Assembly (NCBI RefSeq): GCF_023283765.1
Contig: NZ_JAKILG010000002.1
Span: forward strand, 124,001-188,000
Source: Shewanella profunda
GTDB lineage: Bacteria; Pseudomonadota; Gammaproteobacteria; Enterobacterales; Shewanellaceae
DNA length: 64,000 bases
Reading direction: 5' to 3'
Part shown: piece after piece, positions 10,555 to 19,129 of the stretch
How positions within the stretch are numbered: position 1 is the stretch's first letter
Layout: the number at the start of each line of letters is the position of its first letter
Translations under genes and position numbers: made by a program
Notes under the pieces: model-generated
The model's input: only the letters and a program-made list of their open reading frames with translations
Database searches by the model: none
What the model was told of the DNA's origin: nothing

Positions 10555-10821
10555 ATGTTAGACACCAAATTTGATGAACTGATGGATTTTCCCTGCGCAT
10601 TCCCATTCAAAGTCGTAGGTGAGGCCCATGAAGCTTTAACAGATAGAGTCGTCGCTGTCGTTCAAAAGCACGCGCCAGGTGATTATGCCCCCACAACCAA
10701 GGCATCGAGCAAAGGTAGCTATTACTCGATCACTATTCGCGTCACTGTCACCAGTAAAGATCATATTGAAACTTTGTATACCGAACTTGCCGCTATCGAA
10801 GGCGTTCGCCGCGTGCTATAA
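10555..10821 (+). CDS. ybeD: DUF493 family protein YbeD
   Basis: Small cytoplasmic protein (88 residues from ATG 10555) with the DUF493 ferredoxin-like fold, a possible regulator of the lipoate genes; its biochemical role is not established. It contains [11 protein letters not shown] (about residues 9-19), [15 protein letters not shown] (about 54-68) and the C-terminal IEGVRRVL, all typical. An upstream in-frame TTG at 10513 lies inside the inverted repeat and is not the start. Position before lipB-lipA is conserved. Confidence 0.93.
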   Translation: MLDTKFDELMDFPCAFPFKVVGEAHEALTDRVVAVVQKHAPGDYAPTTKASSKGSYYSITIRVTVTSKDHIETLYTELAAIEGVRRVL

Positions 10822-10842
10822 GTGTTCCTCATGGCTATAAAA

Positions 10843-10881
10843 TGTGATCTATCTTACATTTATGGTCAAGAGGCGTATAAT
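10843..10881 (+). promoter_or_regulatory. lipB promoter with an overlapping CRP-like dyad
   Basis: A perfect -10 hexamer TATAAT (10876-10881) lies 17 bases after a -35-like CTTACA (10853-10858). The sequence TGTGA-TCTATC-TTACA (10843-10858) matches nine of ten positions of the CRP half-sites, and its symmetry extends outward as AAATGT and ACATTT. The dyad overlaps the -35, so CRP would act as a class II activator or a repressor. Site identity is inferred from sequence only. Confidence 0.55.
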
Positions 10882-10914
10882 GACGCCACTCAATTTTAAG
10901 GGGAGAGGTTGCCC

Positions 10915-11568
10915 TTGCAAGACACGACTTTGCATATCCGACACCTGGGAAAACAAGATTACGGATCAGTTTGGCATGCCATGCAGCATTACACTGACAC
11001 GCGTAACAGTGAGAGCCCAGACGAGCTGTGGATAGTAGAACACCCACCCGTGTTTACCCAAGGCCAAGCAGGTAAGAGTGAACATATCTTAAATGCTGGC
11101 GATATCCCCGTTATTCAGGTGGATCGCGGTGGTCAAGTGACATATCACGGCCCAGGGCAATTAGTGGTTTATCCTCTTCTCGATATCAAACGTAGTAAAG
11201 TCGGCGTACGTCAACTCGTTACTCATATAGAGCAAAGCATCATAGATATGCTCGCCAAGTATGATATCCAAGCCTACGCTAAGGCCGATGCACCGGGCGT
11301 ATATGTAAATGAATGCAAAATAGCCTCCCTTGGATTACGCATCCGTAAAGGTTGTTCATTCCATGGATTAGCCTTAAATGTGGATATGGATCTCGCGCCA
11401 TTTCGCCGTATCAACCCTTGCGGTTATGTCGGTCTTGAAATGGTACAATGCAAAGCGCTTGGCGGACCACAAACCGTGACAGAAGCAGGCGAACAACTCA
11501 CTATTACTTTTAGCCAATTATTGGGCTATCAACATCTAGTTCATCATCAAGGATTAGCAGCGTCATGA
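10915..11568 (+). CDS. lipB: Octanoyltransferase LipB
   Basis: Transfers octanoate from octanoyl-ACP to lipoyl domains, the first step of endogenous lipoate synthesis. The product is about 217 residues. The signature [12 protein letters not shown] spans about residues 69-80. Catalytic Lys lies in [12 protein letters not shown] and catalytic Cys in [12 protein letters not shown] chose TTG 10915 because GGGGAGAGG (10900-10908) is then spaced six bases away; the earlier TTG 10909 abuts that site. The stop overlaps the lipA start (ATGA). Confidence 0.95.
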   Translation: MQDTTLHIRHLGKQDYGSVWHAMQHYTDTRNSESPDELWIVEHPPVFTQGQAGKSEHILNAGDIPVIQVDRGGQVTYHGPGQLVVYPLLDIKRSKVGVRQLVTHIEQSIIDMLAKYDIQAYAKADAPGVYVNECKIASLGLRIRKGCSFHGLALNVDMDLAPFRRINPCGYVGLEMVQCKALGGPQTVTEAGEQLTITFSQLLGYQHLVHHQGLAAS

Positions 11569-12530
11569 ATAGGCCAGAACGTTTACAACCCGGAGTCAAA
11601 TTAAGGGATGCCGATAAAGTATCCCGTATTCCGGTAAAAATTGTGCCCTCCGAGCGCGATACCATGCTACGTAAACCCGATTGGTTACGGGTAAAACTAC
11701 CCGCGTCGAATCAACGTATCTTAGATATTAAACAAGCGCTACGTAGCAATGGCTTACATTCAGTGTGCGAGGAGGCATCCTGCCCTAACCTCGCTGAATG
11801 CTTTAACCACGGCACTGCAACCTTTATGATTTTAGGGGCAATTTGTACTCGCCGCTGCCCATTCTGTGATGTTGCCCATGGCCGCCCTTTAAAACCTGAT
11901 GCCGAAGAGCCGGTTAAATTGGCACAAACTATCCGCGATATGAAGCTTAAATACGTGGTTATTACCTCGGTTGATCGTGATGATTTACGCGATGGCGGCG
12001 CCCAGCATTTTGCCGATTGTATTCGTGAGATCCGCAAACTTAATCCAGAAATCAAAATTGAAACCTTAGTGCCTGATTTCCGTGGTCGTATCGATGCAGC
12101 CCTAGATATTTTAGCGACCGAACCACCGGATGTGTTTAACCACAACTTAGAAACGGCACCAATGCATTATCGCAAAGCGAGACCCGGTGCTAACTACCAG
12201 TGGTCACTCGAATTGCTAAAACGCTTTAAAGAACGTCATCCAAATGTGCCGACTAAATCAGGCCTGATGATGGGACTAGGTGAAACCAACGAGGAGATCG
12301 CTCAAGTACTGCGCGACTTACGCGAACATAAAGTTGAAATGCTGACCCTAGGCCAGTACCTACAACCTTCTAAGTTCCACTTACCCGTTGAGCGTTATGT
12401 GCCACCCGCAGAGTTTGCCGAGCTTAAAGCCCTTGCCGATGAGTTAGGCTTTACCCATGCAGCCTGTGGCCCACTGGTGCGTTCAAGCTACCATGCAGAT
12501 CTACAAGCTCAGGGTAAAGAAGTTAAATAA
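11565..12530 (+). CDS. lipA: Lipoyl synthase LipA (radical SAM)
   Basis: Inserts two sulfur atoms into the octanoyl chain on lipoyl domains. The 321-residue enzyme has the auxiliary-cluster motif [12 protein letters not shown] (about residues 68-79) and the radical-SAM motif CTRRCPFC (about 94-101). The C-terminal RSSYHA provides the serine ligand of the auxiliary cluster. Its ATG overlaps the lipB stop, so the two are co-translated. A bidirectional terminator follows after 25 bases. Confidence 0.97.
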   Translation: MNRPERLQPGVKLRDADKVSRIPVKIVPSERDTMLRKPDWLRVKLPASNQRILDIKQALRSNGLHSVCEEASCPNLAECFNHGTATFMILGAICTRRCPFCDVAHGRPLKPDAEEPVKLAQTIRDMKLKYVVITSVDRDDLRDGGAQHFADCIREIRKLNPEIKIETLVPDFRGRIDAALDILATEPPDVFNHNLETAPMHYRKARPGANYQWSLELLKRFKERHPNVPTKSGLMMGLGETNEEIAQVLRDLREHKVEMLTLGQYLQPSKFHLPVERYVPPAEFAELKALADELGFTHAACGPLVRSSYHADLQAQGKEVK

Positions 12531-12555
12531 GCTATTGTTTAATATGATCTTGTAT

Positions 12556-12583
12556 AAAAAACAGCGCCATTGCGCTGTTTTTT
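12556..12583. terminator. Bidirectional terminator between lipA and rimI
   Basis: Arms AAAAAACAGCGC and GCGCTGTTTTTT flank a CATT loop, with an A-tract on one side and a T-tract on the other. It can end both lipA (plus) and rimI (minus), which converge here. Confidence 0.9.
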
Positions 12584-12603
12584 ATTGAGTGAAATGAAAT
12601 GGG

Positions 12604-13101
12604 CTATTCAGAAGTGATCGCGAAATCCATCAAAATCGCATCTTCTCTCCCATCATCTGCACTGTAGTAACCTTTACGCCTGCCAGACTCAGTAAAGCCC
12701 ATCTTTTGGTATAAAGCACGGGCCGCAAGATTAGACTCTCGTACTTCGAGCATCACCACCACAGCGCCAGAGTTTTTTGCAGCTTCAATCACTTCACTCA
12801 GTAATAACTTGCCATAACCATAACCTTGGTGCTCAGGTGCTAAGCAAATGTCCATCAGGGTCACTTCATCGAGGATCTGTTGGATAATGGCAAAACCAAT
12901 TAACGTTTCAGCAGACATTTCTCCCGCTAGTGTTAAACCATATACGCGGTATAACGCGCCAAAACAATCGGCAAGATTGCCTTCACTCATAGGATGGGAG
13001 TGTGCGCTCGCTTCAATTGAGGCCATTTGAGGCACATCAGTTTGTTCAAGACGCACTAAGGTTAACTGTGGATTTAATATTTTAGAGTACTGAATATTCA
13101 C
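12604..13101 (-). CDS. rimI: Ribosomal protein S18-alanine N-acetyltransferase (RimI type)
   Basis: GNAT-fold acetyltransferase, predicted to acetylate the N-terminus of ribosomal protein S18. The 165-residue protein starts with GTG 13101. The acetyl-CoA loop is HQGYGYGKLLLSEV (about residues 90-103), and LEVRESNLAARALYQKMGF (about 118-136) is the characteristic RimI segment. It is slightly longer than E. coli RimI at 148. It follows holD on the same strand with a 29-base gap, as in E. coli, which supports RimI over a generic GNAT. Confidence 0.88.
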   Translation of the reverse strand: MNIQYSKILNPQLTLVRLEQTDVPQMASIEASAHSHPMSEGNLADCFGALYRVYGLTLAGEMSAETLIGFAIIQQILDEVTLMDICLAPEHQGYGYGKLLLSEVIEAAKNSGAVVVMLEVRESNLAARALYQKMGFTESGRRKGYYSADDGREDAILMDFAITSE

Positions 13102-13130
13102 GCATTAAGTCCCGAAGCTGATAGCGTTAT

Positions 13131-13481
13131 TTATGCCTTAATGTGCTGCTCACGCCATTGGCAAATCTGTGACCATAGGGCTCGTTTAGCCTCACTCCCC
13201 GCAAGTAAACTCGCCAGAGGCTCAGAGACTAACCACGCAGTGCGAGGTCTCACTTTATGGCGACGTAAATCCCAAATAATTTGCTTTCCTTTATGGAGCT
13301 GACAATCAAAATCACATTCATCTGACGTGACACCAATTAACTCAAGCACCTGATCAATAAGTGCTTGTGCTTGCGGCAACGCGTCATCGGCATCCCAAAT
13401 TACTTGATAGGGCTTAACCTTAGTGTCACGTATACGCCAAGAGGTAATCGCCATGGCTTCTAAATAGGCTGATTTATTCAT
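13131..13481 (-). CDS. holD: DNA polymerase III subunit psi (HolD)
   Basis: Psi bridges the clamp loader to chi and single-strand-binding protein. This 116-residue product is a little shorter than E. coli HolD at 137. It resembles HolD at both ends: YLEAMAITSWRIR near the start and RALWSQICQW near the end correspond to the E. coli LGITQWSLR and RAALWQQIC segments. The holD-rimI pairing is conserved. HolD is poorly conserved, so the call relies on these segments and the neighbour. Confidence 0.8.
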   Translation of the reverse strand: MNKSAYLEAMAITSWRIRDTKVKPYQVIWDADDALPQAQALIDQVLELIGVTSDECDFDCQLHKGKQIIWDLRRHKVRPRTAWLVSEPLASLLAGSEAKRALWSQICQWREQHIKA

Positions 13482-13609
13482 GGGTTAGCTTAGATTCTTT
13501 CACTCATAGATCACAATGGCTTAAGAATACCAGTTATGCCTGGTTAATGTTACTGGCCTTGGAGACTGCAGCAACACGCGATAAAGGATAACCCACTCAC
13601 AATCTAATT

Positions 13610-13640
13610 AAGCGATTTGGTAAATCTATTTTAATCGCTT
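13610..13640. promoter_or_regulatory. Inverted repeat upstream of the Dps gene
   Basis: AAGCGATT (13610-13617) and AATCGCTT (13633-13640) form an eight-base inverted repeat about 60 bases before the dps start. It could be an operator or part of the promoter region. No regulator can be named from the sequence. Confidence 0.3.
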
Positions 13641-13701
13641 TATTAAAAATCCTATTCTGCTAGTCTTAGTCCATCGAGTAGGACAATGAAAGGAAAATAC
13701 C

Positions 13702-14169
13702 ATGATTAACATCGGCATCAACCAAACTAACAGAGAAGATATCGCCGCAGGATTAAACCAGTTATTGGCCGACACTTACAGTCTTTATCTTAAGACCCAC
13801 AGCTTCCACTGGAATGTCACTGGCCCAATGTTCACTAGCTTACACTTGCTATTTGAACAGCAGTATACCGAACTTGCCCTTGCGGTCGACCTTATCGCAG
13901 AGCGTGTACGGGCACTGGGAGCCAGAGCATTAGGCTCATATTCAGCCTATGCATCCTTGACAGAAATCAAAGAGGATCAAGGGGTAACCAAGGCTGAAAC
14001 CATGATCCGCGAGCTGCTAAACGATCAGGAAATCGTTATCCGCAATGCGCGGGCACTTTATCCACTCGTAAGCAAAGCAAATGATGAAGCAACCGCCGAT
14101 CTACTGACCCAACGCATTCAACTTCACGAAAAAAATGCTTGGATGCTTCGTAGCTTACTCGCAGAGTAA
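13702..14169 (+). CDS. Dps-family DNA-protection / ferroxidase protein
   Basis: Twelve-subunit mini-ferritin type protein that oxidises iron with peroxide and shields DNA. The 155-residue product carries the Dps signature HSFHWNVTG (about residues 34-42), then LHLLFEQQYTELALAVDLIAER (about 48-69), which supplies the inter-subunit ferroxidase His, Asp and Glu ligands. The gene stands alone, with a bidirectional terminator downstream. GAAAGG lies upstream of ATG 13702 as ribosome-binding site. Whether it also binds DNA cannot be judged, because no long lysine-rich N-terminal tail is present. Confidence 0.93.
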   Translation: MINIGINQTNREDIAAGLNQLLADTYSLYLKTHSFHWNVTGPMFTSLHLLFEQQYTELALAVDLIAERVRALGARALGSYSAYASLTEIKEDQGVTKAETMIRELLNDQEIVIRNARALYPLVSKANDEATADLLTQRIQLHEKNAWMLRSLLAE

Positions 14170-14202
14170 TCGCTAAATAGATTATTGCTCTGACCAAAGC
14201 AA

Positions 14203-14234
14203 AAAAGTCGCCAAGTAAACACTTGGCGACTTTT
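14203..14234. terminator. Bidirectional terminator after the Dps gene
   Basis: Arms AAAAGTCGCCAAGT and ACTTGGCGACTTTT surround an AAAC loop, between the plus-strand dps gene and the minus-strand acyltransferase-like gene. Confidence 0.9.
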
Positions 14235-14263
14235 GCCTTTAAAGCTTGATCACGCAAAATAGA

Positions 14264-15520
14264 TTAGAGGTACTTAATCCAAGCCTGAGTGCTGTGTTTT
14301 TTATACTCGCTAAATCGCTTAACGGGATAATACAATGCGATGGCTAACACGCCCGCGATAAACCAAACCCATCCTATATTGCTCACGCCAAAGTACTCAC
14401 CATAGTTTGCGCCAAAGATGAATTTCGCTAAAGTATAAAGCATTAACAGCACGTACAAATGTAAGATATAGAAGAACATAGGGACTGAGCCAAACACAGA
14501 CAACCCATGGCCGACTCGCGCTAATCTCCCACCCACTTTCCCATTTGATGCAAAATACCGCTCAAAGGCCACTAAGCAAAAGAACATGCCGCCTAAAGTC
14601 ACCAGTAAAAAGCTTAATGATGGCGGGTATTTCGTTAAGTTAAATACCGACATCAAGGTTTCACCCAAATGTGCCCCCGACTGCCAAGGCAAGGTTTCGC
14701 CATAAAGGTTAAACCCACGTAGCACCGCAAAAAGTACCCAACAGCTGATCCCTAAAAACAACAGCTTTTGCTGGCGAGCCAATGCATCAAGATTGCTTCC
14801 GTTCGGCTTATTACTAAAAAGTGGCCCTGCAACATAACCCAGTAAAATCACTCCAATCCAAGGCAGCACGGGATAACTCACCTTAACCCTAAGCGCACCT
14901 TCGCTGACGAGATAGCCGCGGTCGTGCAATATGGTCCACAGACCGTAAGCCCACTCATTGGGCTGAAAACCAATAGGCGTCAACAGATTATGGCCAAAAA
15001 CAATCGCAAATCCTAAAAGGGCCATCCAAGGTCTAGGCAGGTTTATCAGTGCAGCGAGCGCTAGCATACTCAGACCAATCACCCAAATCACCTGTAACCA
15101 GAGGGTGTAATAGCTGACCATCCAAGAGAGGTTAGAGAAGTTAATCACTAAAATTTCCAGCGCGATTAAAAACAGCCCGCGTTTAATCAAAAACATACGT
15201 GCTGAACGTGGCTCACCATGGTTACGATTGGCATAAAGCCATGCAGAAACCCCGGTTAAGAACACAAAGACTGGCGCACAAAAATGGGCGGCAAAGCGAC
15301 TCACAAAAAGCCCCCAAGAGGTCGAACTCAAATCCATAGGATCGCTCACCTGCATGTGAAAGAAAAACCGCTCCCGCACATGGTCGAGTAACATGATAAG
15401 CATCACCATGCCGCGCATCATATCGATACTATTGATCCGGGTGCGGCCAATAGAACGACCCAGTTCTTGCTCGGTAAAACCTGAAGATAACGCTGGATTA
15501 GCGCTGATATTAGAACTCAT
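14264..15520 (-). CDS. DUF1624 / heparan-alpha-glucosaminide N-acetyltransferase-like membrane protein
   Basis: Polytopic inner-membrane protein of about 418 residues. It opens with SIDMMRGMVMLIMLLDHVRE (about residues 31-50), the hallmark of the DUF1624/HGSNAT family, whose eukaryotic member acetylates a sugar across a membrane. About ten hydrophobic segments are visible. The bacterial substrate is unknown. ATG 15520 overlaps the stop region of the TonB receptor (ATGAGTTCTAA), so the two look co-translated; a GTG at 15529 is an alternative. A function linked to siderophore or envelope modification is only inference from that coupling. Confidence 0.8.
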   Translation of the reverse strand: MSSNISANPALSSGFTEQELGRSIGRTRINSIDMMRGMVMLIMLLDHVRERFFFHMQVSDPMDLSSTSWGLFVSRFAAHFCAPVFVFLTGVSAWLYANRNHGEPRSARMFLIKRGLFLIALEILVINFSNLSWMVSYYTLWLQVIWVIGLSMLALAALINLPRPWMALLGFAIVFGHNLLTPIGFQPNEWAYGLWTILHDRGYLVSEGALRVKVSYPVLPWIGVILLGYVAGPLFSNKPNGSNLDALARQQKLLFLGISCWVLFAVLRGFNLYGETLPWQSGAHLGETLMSVFNLTKYPPSLSFLLVTLGGMFFCLVAFERYFASNGKVGGRLARVGHGLSVFGSVPMFFYILHLYVLLMLYTLAKFIFGANYGEYFGVSNIGWVWFIAGVLAIALYYPVKRFSEYKKHSTQAWIKYL

Positions 15521-17654
15521 AGCTGACACTCACTTTAATACTACGTGGCTCGCCGGGTACGGCCCACAGAGCGGAATAACTACTCGCGATATAATGTTCA
15601 TCCAGTATGTTATCCAGATTCACACCAAGGCTTAAGTTGTCGCTTAAGTGGGTGTTCATAAACAACCCAACTAACTGATAAGAAGGCAATTGAAAGCTAG
15701 GATCGGCTGAATCACCGAGGCGCGAATCTATATAGCGCCAACTTAATCCCAAATGCCCATCAATGGAAAAATCATTGAGATCTTGTTTCAACACAACACT
15801 CGCCGTTTGTTTAGGCACGTTAACCAGTGGACTTCCTGCGGGTATTTGTACGCCAAAGTCAACATTCAAAGTATCGTTGGCTGTACGCGTATTAAGATAG
15901 GCATAGGATAGTCTGCCTTGTAATGACTCAGTCAGATCGGCCGCGATATCTAATTCAAGCCCAGTACTTTTCGCTTCACCCAAGGTGGCAGAAAACCCCA
16001 CATTCACCGGATCTGAAGTTAAAATATTGCTCTTCTTAGCATCAAACACAGCTAAACTACCATTTATGGAAAGGTCGTTAAGCCAAGCACCATTAAACTT
16101 CATGCCCAGCTCTACAGATTTACTCTCCTCAGCCTCAAAGGGATTACCCGCATAATCAGTTCCCGAAAGCGGTAAAAAGCCTTCAGAATAAGAACTATAG
16201 AAACTTAACGCCTCTGACCATAAATAGACGAGACCCACTTTAGGGCTAACCCGATTATCGGTTTGTTCCGATAGGGTATCTTTAGCTGTTTCACTAATGT
16301 CCTGCTGGTAGGTGTCGAACCTCAGTCCTAAATGTAATTTCCACTTTTCAGTTAAATCCATTTGATCTTGAAGATAAGTGCCCCATGCCTTCTGGGTTTC
16401 CTCATTCTCATACAGCAAACTCACCTCTGGCTGGGTTCCTCCATATTGAGGCTCAAAAATATCGATGGCATATTCACCTTTTTGACCTCGATAGCGATAA
16501 AGCCCCGTCTTCAAATTGTAATGATAGGCATCGGCCCCAAGCAGCAAATTATGGCGAATAAAATTGGTATCGAGATGACCACTTAATTCAAAACGCAGGG
16601 AATTATCCTCAGAGGCATAGTCCCTATATCTGTGCTGGCGAGTCAGTGTACGACCATCATCAAATAAAGATTGACGCCCCTTTGCCAGCTCAGCATCGGA
16701 GGAATAACCCTTTAAGGTGGAATCGCGATAGTTATAACCCGCAGTTAATGACCAATCATCATTTAATTCATAGTCATAGGTCAGTTGATGCCCTGTAGCA
16801 TTAACCTTCGTTGCGCCATCATTAGGCTCACCTAGATAACGTGAGCGCGATACTGTGTTGATATTGTTATTGAGCACAATAACGCCGCGATCGAATAGCT
16901 GTTCCTGTTTAAGGTATTCCATCTCATAGAGTAATGAGGCCTTATCGGAGATCTGCCAACGCACAGAAGGCGTAACTATCTTCTTGTCACTAAATACATA
17001 ATCACGAAAACTATCGTATTCCTGCCAAGCACCATTGATACGAAAAGCCACTGACTCCGTCAAACCAGAGGTAACATCACCTTCGAGCCGATACTGATCG
17101 AAACTCCCCGCTGATGCCTTAACATAACCGCCAGTCTCATATTGTGGTTTCTTTGTCACAATATTGACCGTTCCACCAGGCTCAGAACGCCCGTAAAGTG
17201 CAGAACCTGGGCCCTTTAATATTTCCACATAGGCCACATTAGAGAGATCTCTATGACCGCTAAAACCACGACCACCATTAAAACCATTAATCAGATAGCC
17301 AGATGGCATATTTTCATTGCCCGGAAAACCGCGCAAAGAAAAGCTATCCCATAACCCGCCACCGTTATTTTGCCGCGCTACACTGGCGGAATAATCCAAT
17401 ACATCCTGAAACCTTGTAAGGCCCGCATCTTTTATCAATTGTTCATCTAACACACTAATCGCTTGAGGAAGCGCCTCAGAGGGCACATTGCCACGGTAGG
17501 CTTGACGATAATGGATACTTAAACGCTCGATATTTGTATCGATAGCTTGTTGACTCGATTGAGTCTCCTCAGTGGCAAAAACCATTGAAGAATTAAATGC
17601 AACGAAAGCGCCCATCAAAAGCGCTACGCGCTTTGGGAAAGCAAAATAAGTCAT
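15510..17654 (-). CDS. TonB-dependent siderophore-type outer-membrane receptor
   Basis: Outer-membrane barrel that imports a ligand, probably a ferric siderophore, using TonB energy. It is about 714 residues from ATG 17654, which follows CGGAGTG; an in-frame ATG at 17678 is less well placed. A signal peptide ends SSMVFA. The plug domain (about residues 40-160) contains DVLDYSASV, FSLRGFPGN and the loop EILKGPGSALYGRSEPGGTVN. The rest is a 22-strand-type barrel ending in SVSYEF with terminal Phe. It sits between a DUF2946-like gene and a DUF1624 gene on the same strand. I see no convincing Fur box, so the ligand and regulation remain open. Confidence 0.9.
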   Translation of the reverse strand: MTYFAFPKRVALLMGAFVAFNSSMVFATEETQSSQQAIDTNIERLSIHYRQAYRGNVPSEALPQAISVLDEQLIKDAGLTRFQDVLDYSASVARQNNGGGLWDSFSLRGFPGNENMPSGYLINGFNGGRGFSGHRDLSNVAYVEILKGPGSALYGRSEPGGTVNIVTKKPQYETGGYVKASAGSFDQYRLEGDVTSGLTESVAFRINGAWQEYDSFRDYVFSDKKIVTPSVRWQISDKASLLYEMEYLKQEQLFDRGVIVLNNNINTVSRSRYLGEPNDGATKVNATGHQLTYDYELNDDWSLTAGYNYRDSTLKGYSSDAELAKGRQSLFDDGRTLTRQHRYRDYASEDNSLRFELSGHLDTNFIRHNLLLGADAYHYNLKTGLYRYRGQKGEYAIDIFEPQYGGTQPEVSLLYENEETQKAWGTYLQDQMDLTEKWKLHLGLRFDTYQQDISETAKDTLSEQTDNRVSPKVGLVYLWSEALSFYSSYSEGFLPLSGTDYAGNPFEAEESKSVELGMKFNGAWLNDLSINGSLAVFDAKKSNILTSDPVNVGFSATLGEAKSTGLELDIAADLTESLQGRLSYAYLNTRTANDTLNVDFGVQIPAGSPLVNVPKQTASVVLKQDLNDFSIDGHLGLSWRYIDSRLGDSADPSFQLPSYQLVGLFMNTHLSDNLSLGVNLDNILDEHYIASSYSALWAVPGEPRSIKVSVSYEF

Positions 17655-17738
17655 TTTCACTCCGAAAATAAACAGCATCAGCGCCTTAGTAAAACCAAGA
17701 CACTAAAAATGAATCAATTAATGAATTTAATCAGAAAG

Positions 17739-18017
17739 TTATGCTGCTATCGGTGGTGCGCGACTATTAAAGAAACGACTAAAAAGTTGTTCAAAGGAAA
17801 CGACTTGAAACTCAACGCGGATATAGCTTTGTTGAGACAGTTGGAAATGAAAGGGTGTACTCGTTAACGCATGTTGTACTTGGTGCTGGTGTAAGCAAAG
17901 CACACAATGGGTTGTTGAATCATCTTTTAAATGGGAAACACTGTGAGCAGCCGAAGCCACAGACAATAGCACCAATATGGCAATAAGCCATATCGCTAGG
18001 GTGCGTCTTGTGTGCAT
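17739..18017 (-). CDS. Small DUF2946-like membrane-anchored protein
   Basis: Product of about 92 residues from ATG 18017. A TTG at 18077 would extend it by 20 residues. It has one hydrophobic segment (about residues 7-25), a His/Cys-rich centre with HCVLCLHQH (about 37-45) and a C-terminal SRAPPI. This arrangement (signal or anchor, CxxC with nearby His, terminal R-x-P-P) resembles DUF2946, whose genes often adjoin TonB-dependent receptors. It lies 84 bases upstream of the receptor on the same strand. A metal-handling role is suggested by the residues but not shown. Confidence 0.6.
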   Translation of the reverse strand: MHTRRTLAIWLIAILVLLSVASAAHSVSHLKDDSTTHCVLCLHQHQVQHALTSTPFHFQLSQQSYIRVEFQVVSFEQLFSRFFNSRAPPIAA

Positions 18018-18206
18018 CACACTGTTCAAACCATACTTCCTCAAATAATTTGGCAGGCGATTGTATGTTAAGAACAACTAAAGTTGCAAATCGATTTACC
18101 TAAGCCATGACGCTCAAATGTTACAAGAGGGATATGACAGTTTTTTGAAAGAAGGAAATGACGGCGAATAAATTGAGATGACGGAATGTGATTGAGGATA
18201 CGTTAC

Positions 18207-18250
18207 AGAAAAAAGAAACGGCTCGCATATTTCTATGCAAGCCGTTGTTT
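18207..18250 (-). terminator. Terminator after tRNA-Trp
   Basis: Read on the minus strand, CGGCTTGCATA-GAAA-TATGCGAGCCG forms an 11-base hairpin followed by TTTCTTTTTT. It lies directly 3' of the tRNA. Confidence 0.9.
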
Positions 18251-18254
18251 TATT

Positions 18255-18331
18255 TGGCAGGGGTGGCAGGACTCGAACCCGCAACCATCGGTTTTGGAGA
18301 CCGCTGTTCTACCAATTGGAACTACACCCCT
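18255..18331 (-). tRNA. tRNA-Trp (anticodon CCA)
   Basis: A 77-base cloverleaf on the minus strand, with the 3' CCA encoded. The acceptor stem pairs AGGGGTG with CACCCCT and the discriminator base is G. The anticodon loop is CTCCAAA, giving CCA for tryptophan. The T-arm is GCGGG-TTCGAGT-CCTGC. The first pair of the anticodon stem is G-A, otherwise normal. It appears as a single-tRNA transcript with its own terminator. Confidence 0.96.
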
Positions 18332-18685
18332 GTTGACGTGGGGCATTATGCTAAAAGCACTCTCAAAGGTAAAGGACTTTTTCTAACAAACCCAATTAAC
18401 TGAAGATTTTTCAAACAAGTTTTATCATGAGTGTTGATTTAGTTGGTATAACGATGAAAAACACACCATGCCAGCCAAGTAGCGTTGCACTGCAACCTTG
18501 ACGCGATCGGATAAATCCCTCCCGATAACCTCCTCTGCTAAATAAGCCGTATTTAGTGGTGAGATGCCCGAATAAAGCGTCGTCATAAACGCAGTTATCG
18601 AAAAAATATCTGAGTTCGATTTATAAAATCGGTGTTTTATAGTATAAGCATCGTCAATTTCATACACAGCTCCACGGAACCCTTC
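18332..18685. other. Intergenic, no gene supported
   Basis: The interval between tRNA-Trp and the SEC-C protein gene is 354 bases. A minus-strand open frame spans 18425-18799, but half of it is antisense to the real gene and it has no ribosome-binding site or recognisable motif. TTTTATAGTATAAGC near 18634-18648 could serve as a -10 region for the downstream gene. Confidence 0.5.
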
Positions 18686-19024
18686 ATGTCTGACAAATTT
18701 TTCTTTAAAGGCCGTAAAACGCCTAAGCCAAAGCACGAAAGTTATGGCTACAACACTAAACGTACCGCTAAACCTGGAACAGAAGCTTTTCCCCTGCAAT
18801 TAATCGTTGCCGATGAAGCACGTAAACTTGAAGTTGCCGCTATTGTTGCCGAGCACCAACTGTTTGCCAATATCGAAATCAATGCCGAAGTTGCTGAAGA
18901 CATCATTGAATTAGAAGGTTTATTGAATAAACCTAAGACCACAACTTTTGAGAAAAAGCCGAACCGTAATGAGCCATGCGCCTGCGGTAGTGGTCAAAAG
19001 TTCAAAAAATGCTGTGGCAAGTAA
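18686..19024 (+). CDS. SEC-C/SWIM-type zinc-binding motif protein (PBPRA1643 family)
   Basis: Small protein of 112 residues from ATG 18686 (MSDKFFFKGRKTP). The N-terminus is rich in Lys and aromatic residues, the middle is acidic and helical, and the C-terminus ends NEPCACGSGQKFKKCCGK. That tail is a SEC-C zinc-binding motif (CxCxSG...CC) like the SecA tail. The family name is recalled from known annotation. The role is unknown; related tails bind zinc and contact SecB or ribosomes. An upstream in-frame ATG at 18632 adds 18 atypical residues and is not favoured. Confidence 0.85.
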   Translation: MSDKFFFKGRKTPKPKHESYGYNTKRTAKPGTEAFPLQLIVADEARKLEVAAIVAEHQLFANIEINAEVAEDIIELEGLLNKPKTTTFEKKPNRNEPCACGSGQKFKKCCGK

Positions 19025-19129
19025 GTCCAAACTAAATCGCATTGATAGGGTCTTTTTGCTACGACGAGAACGAGTCCCTTTCCGCTTATATCTTCCAGTT
19101 AGATCCTATTCAAACCATCCATAACTCGA

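Noticed and set aside
17655..18180. Fur box upstream of the TonB receptor or its small neighbour
   Set aside because: I looked for GATAAT-type hexamer arrays in both gaps and found none convincing.
18425..18799. Minus-strand open frame of 124 codons near the SEC-C protein gene
   Set aside because: Half of it is antisense to the well-supported SEC-C gene, and it lacks a ribosome-binding site and recognisable motifs.
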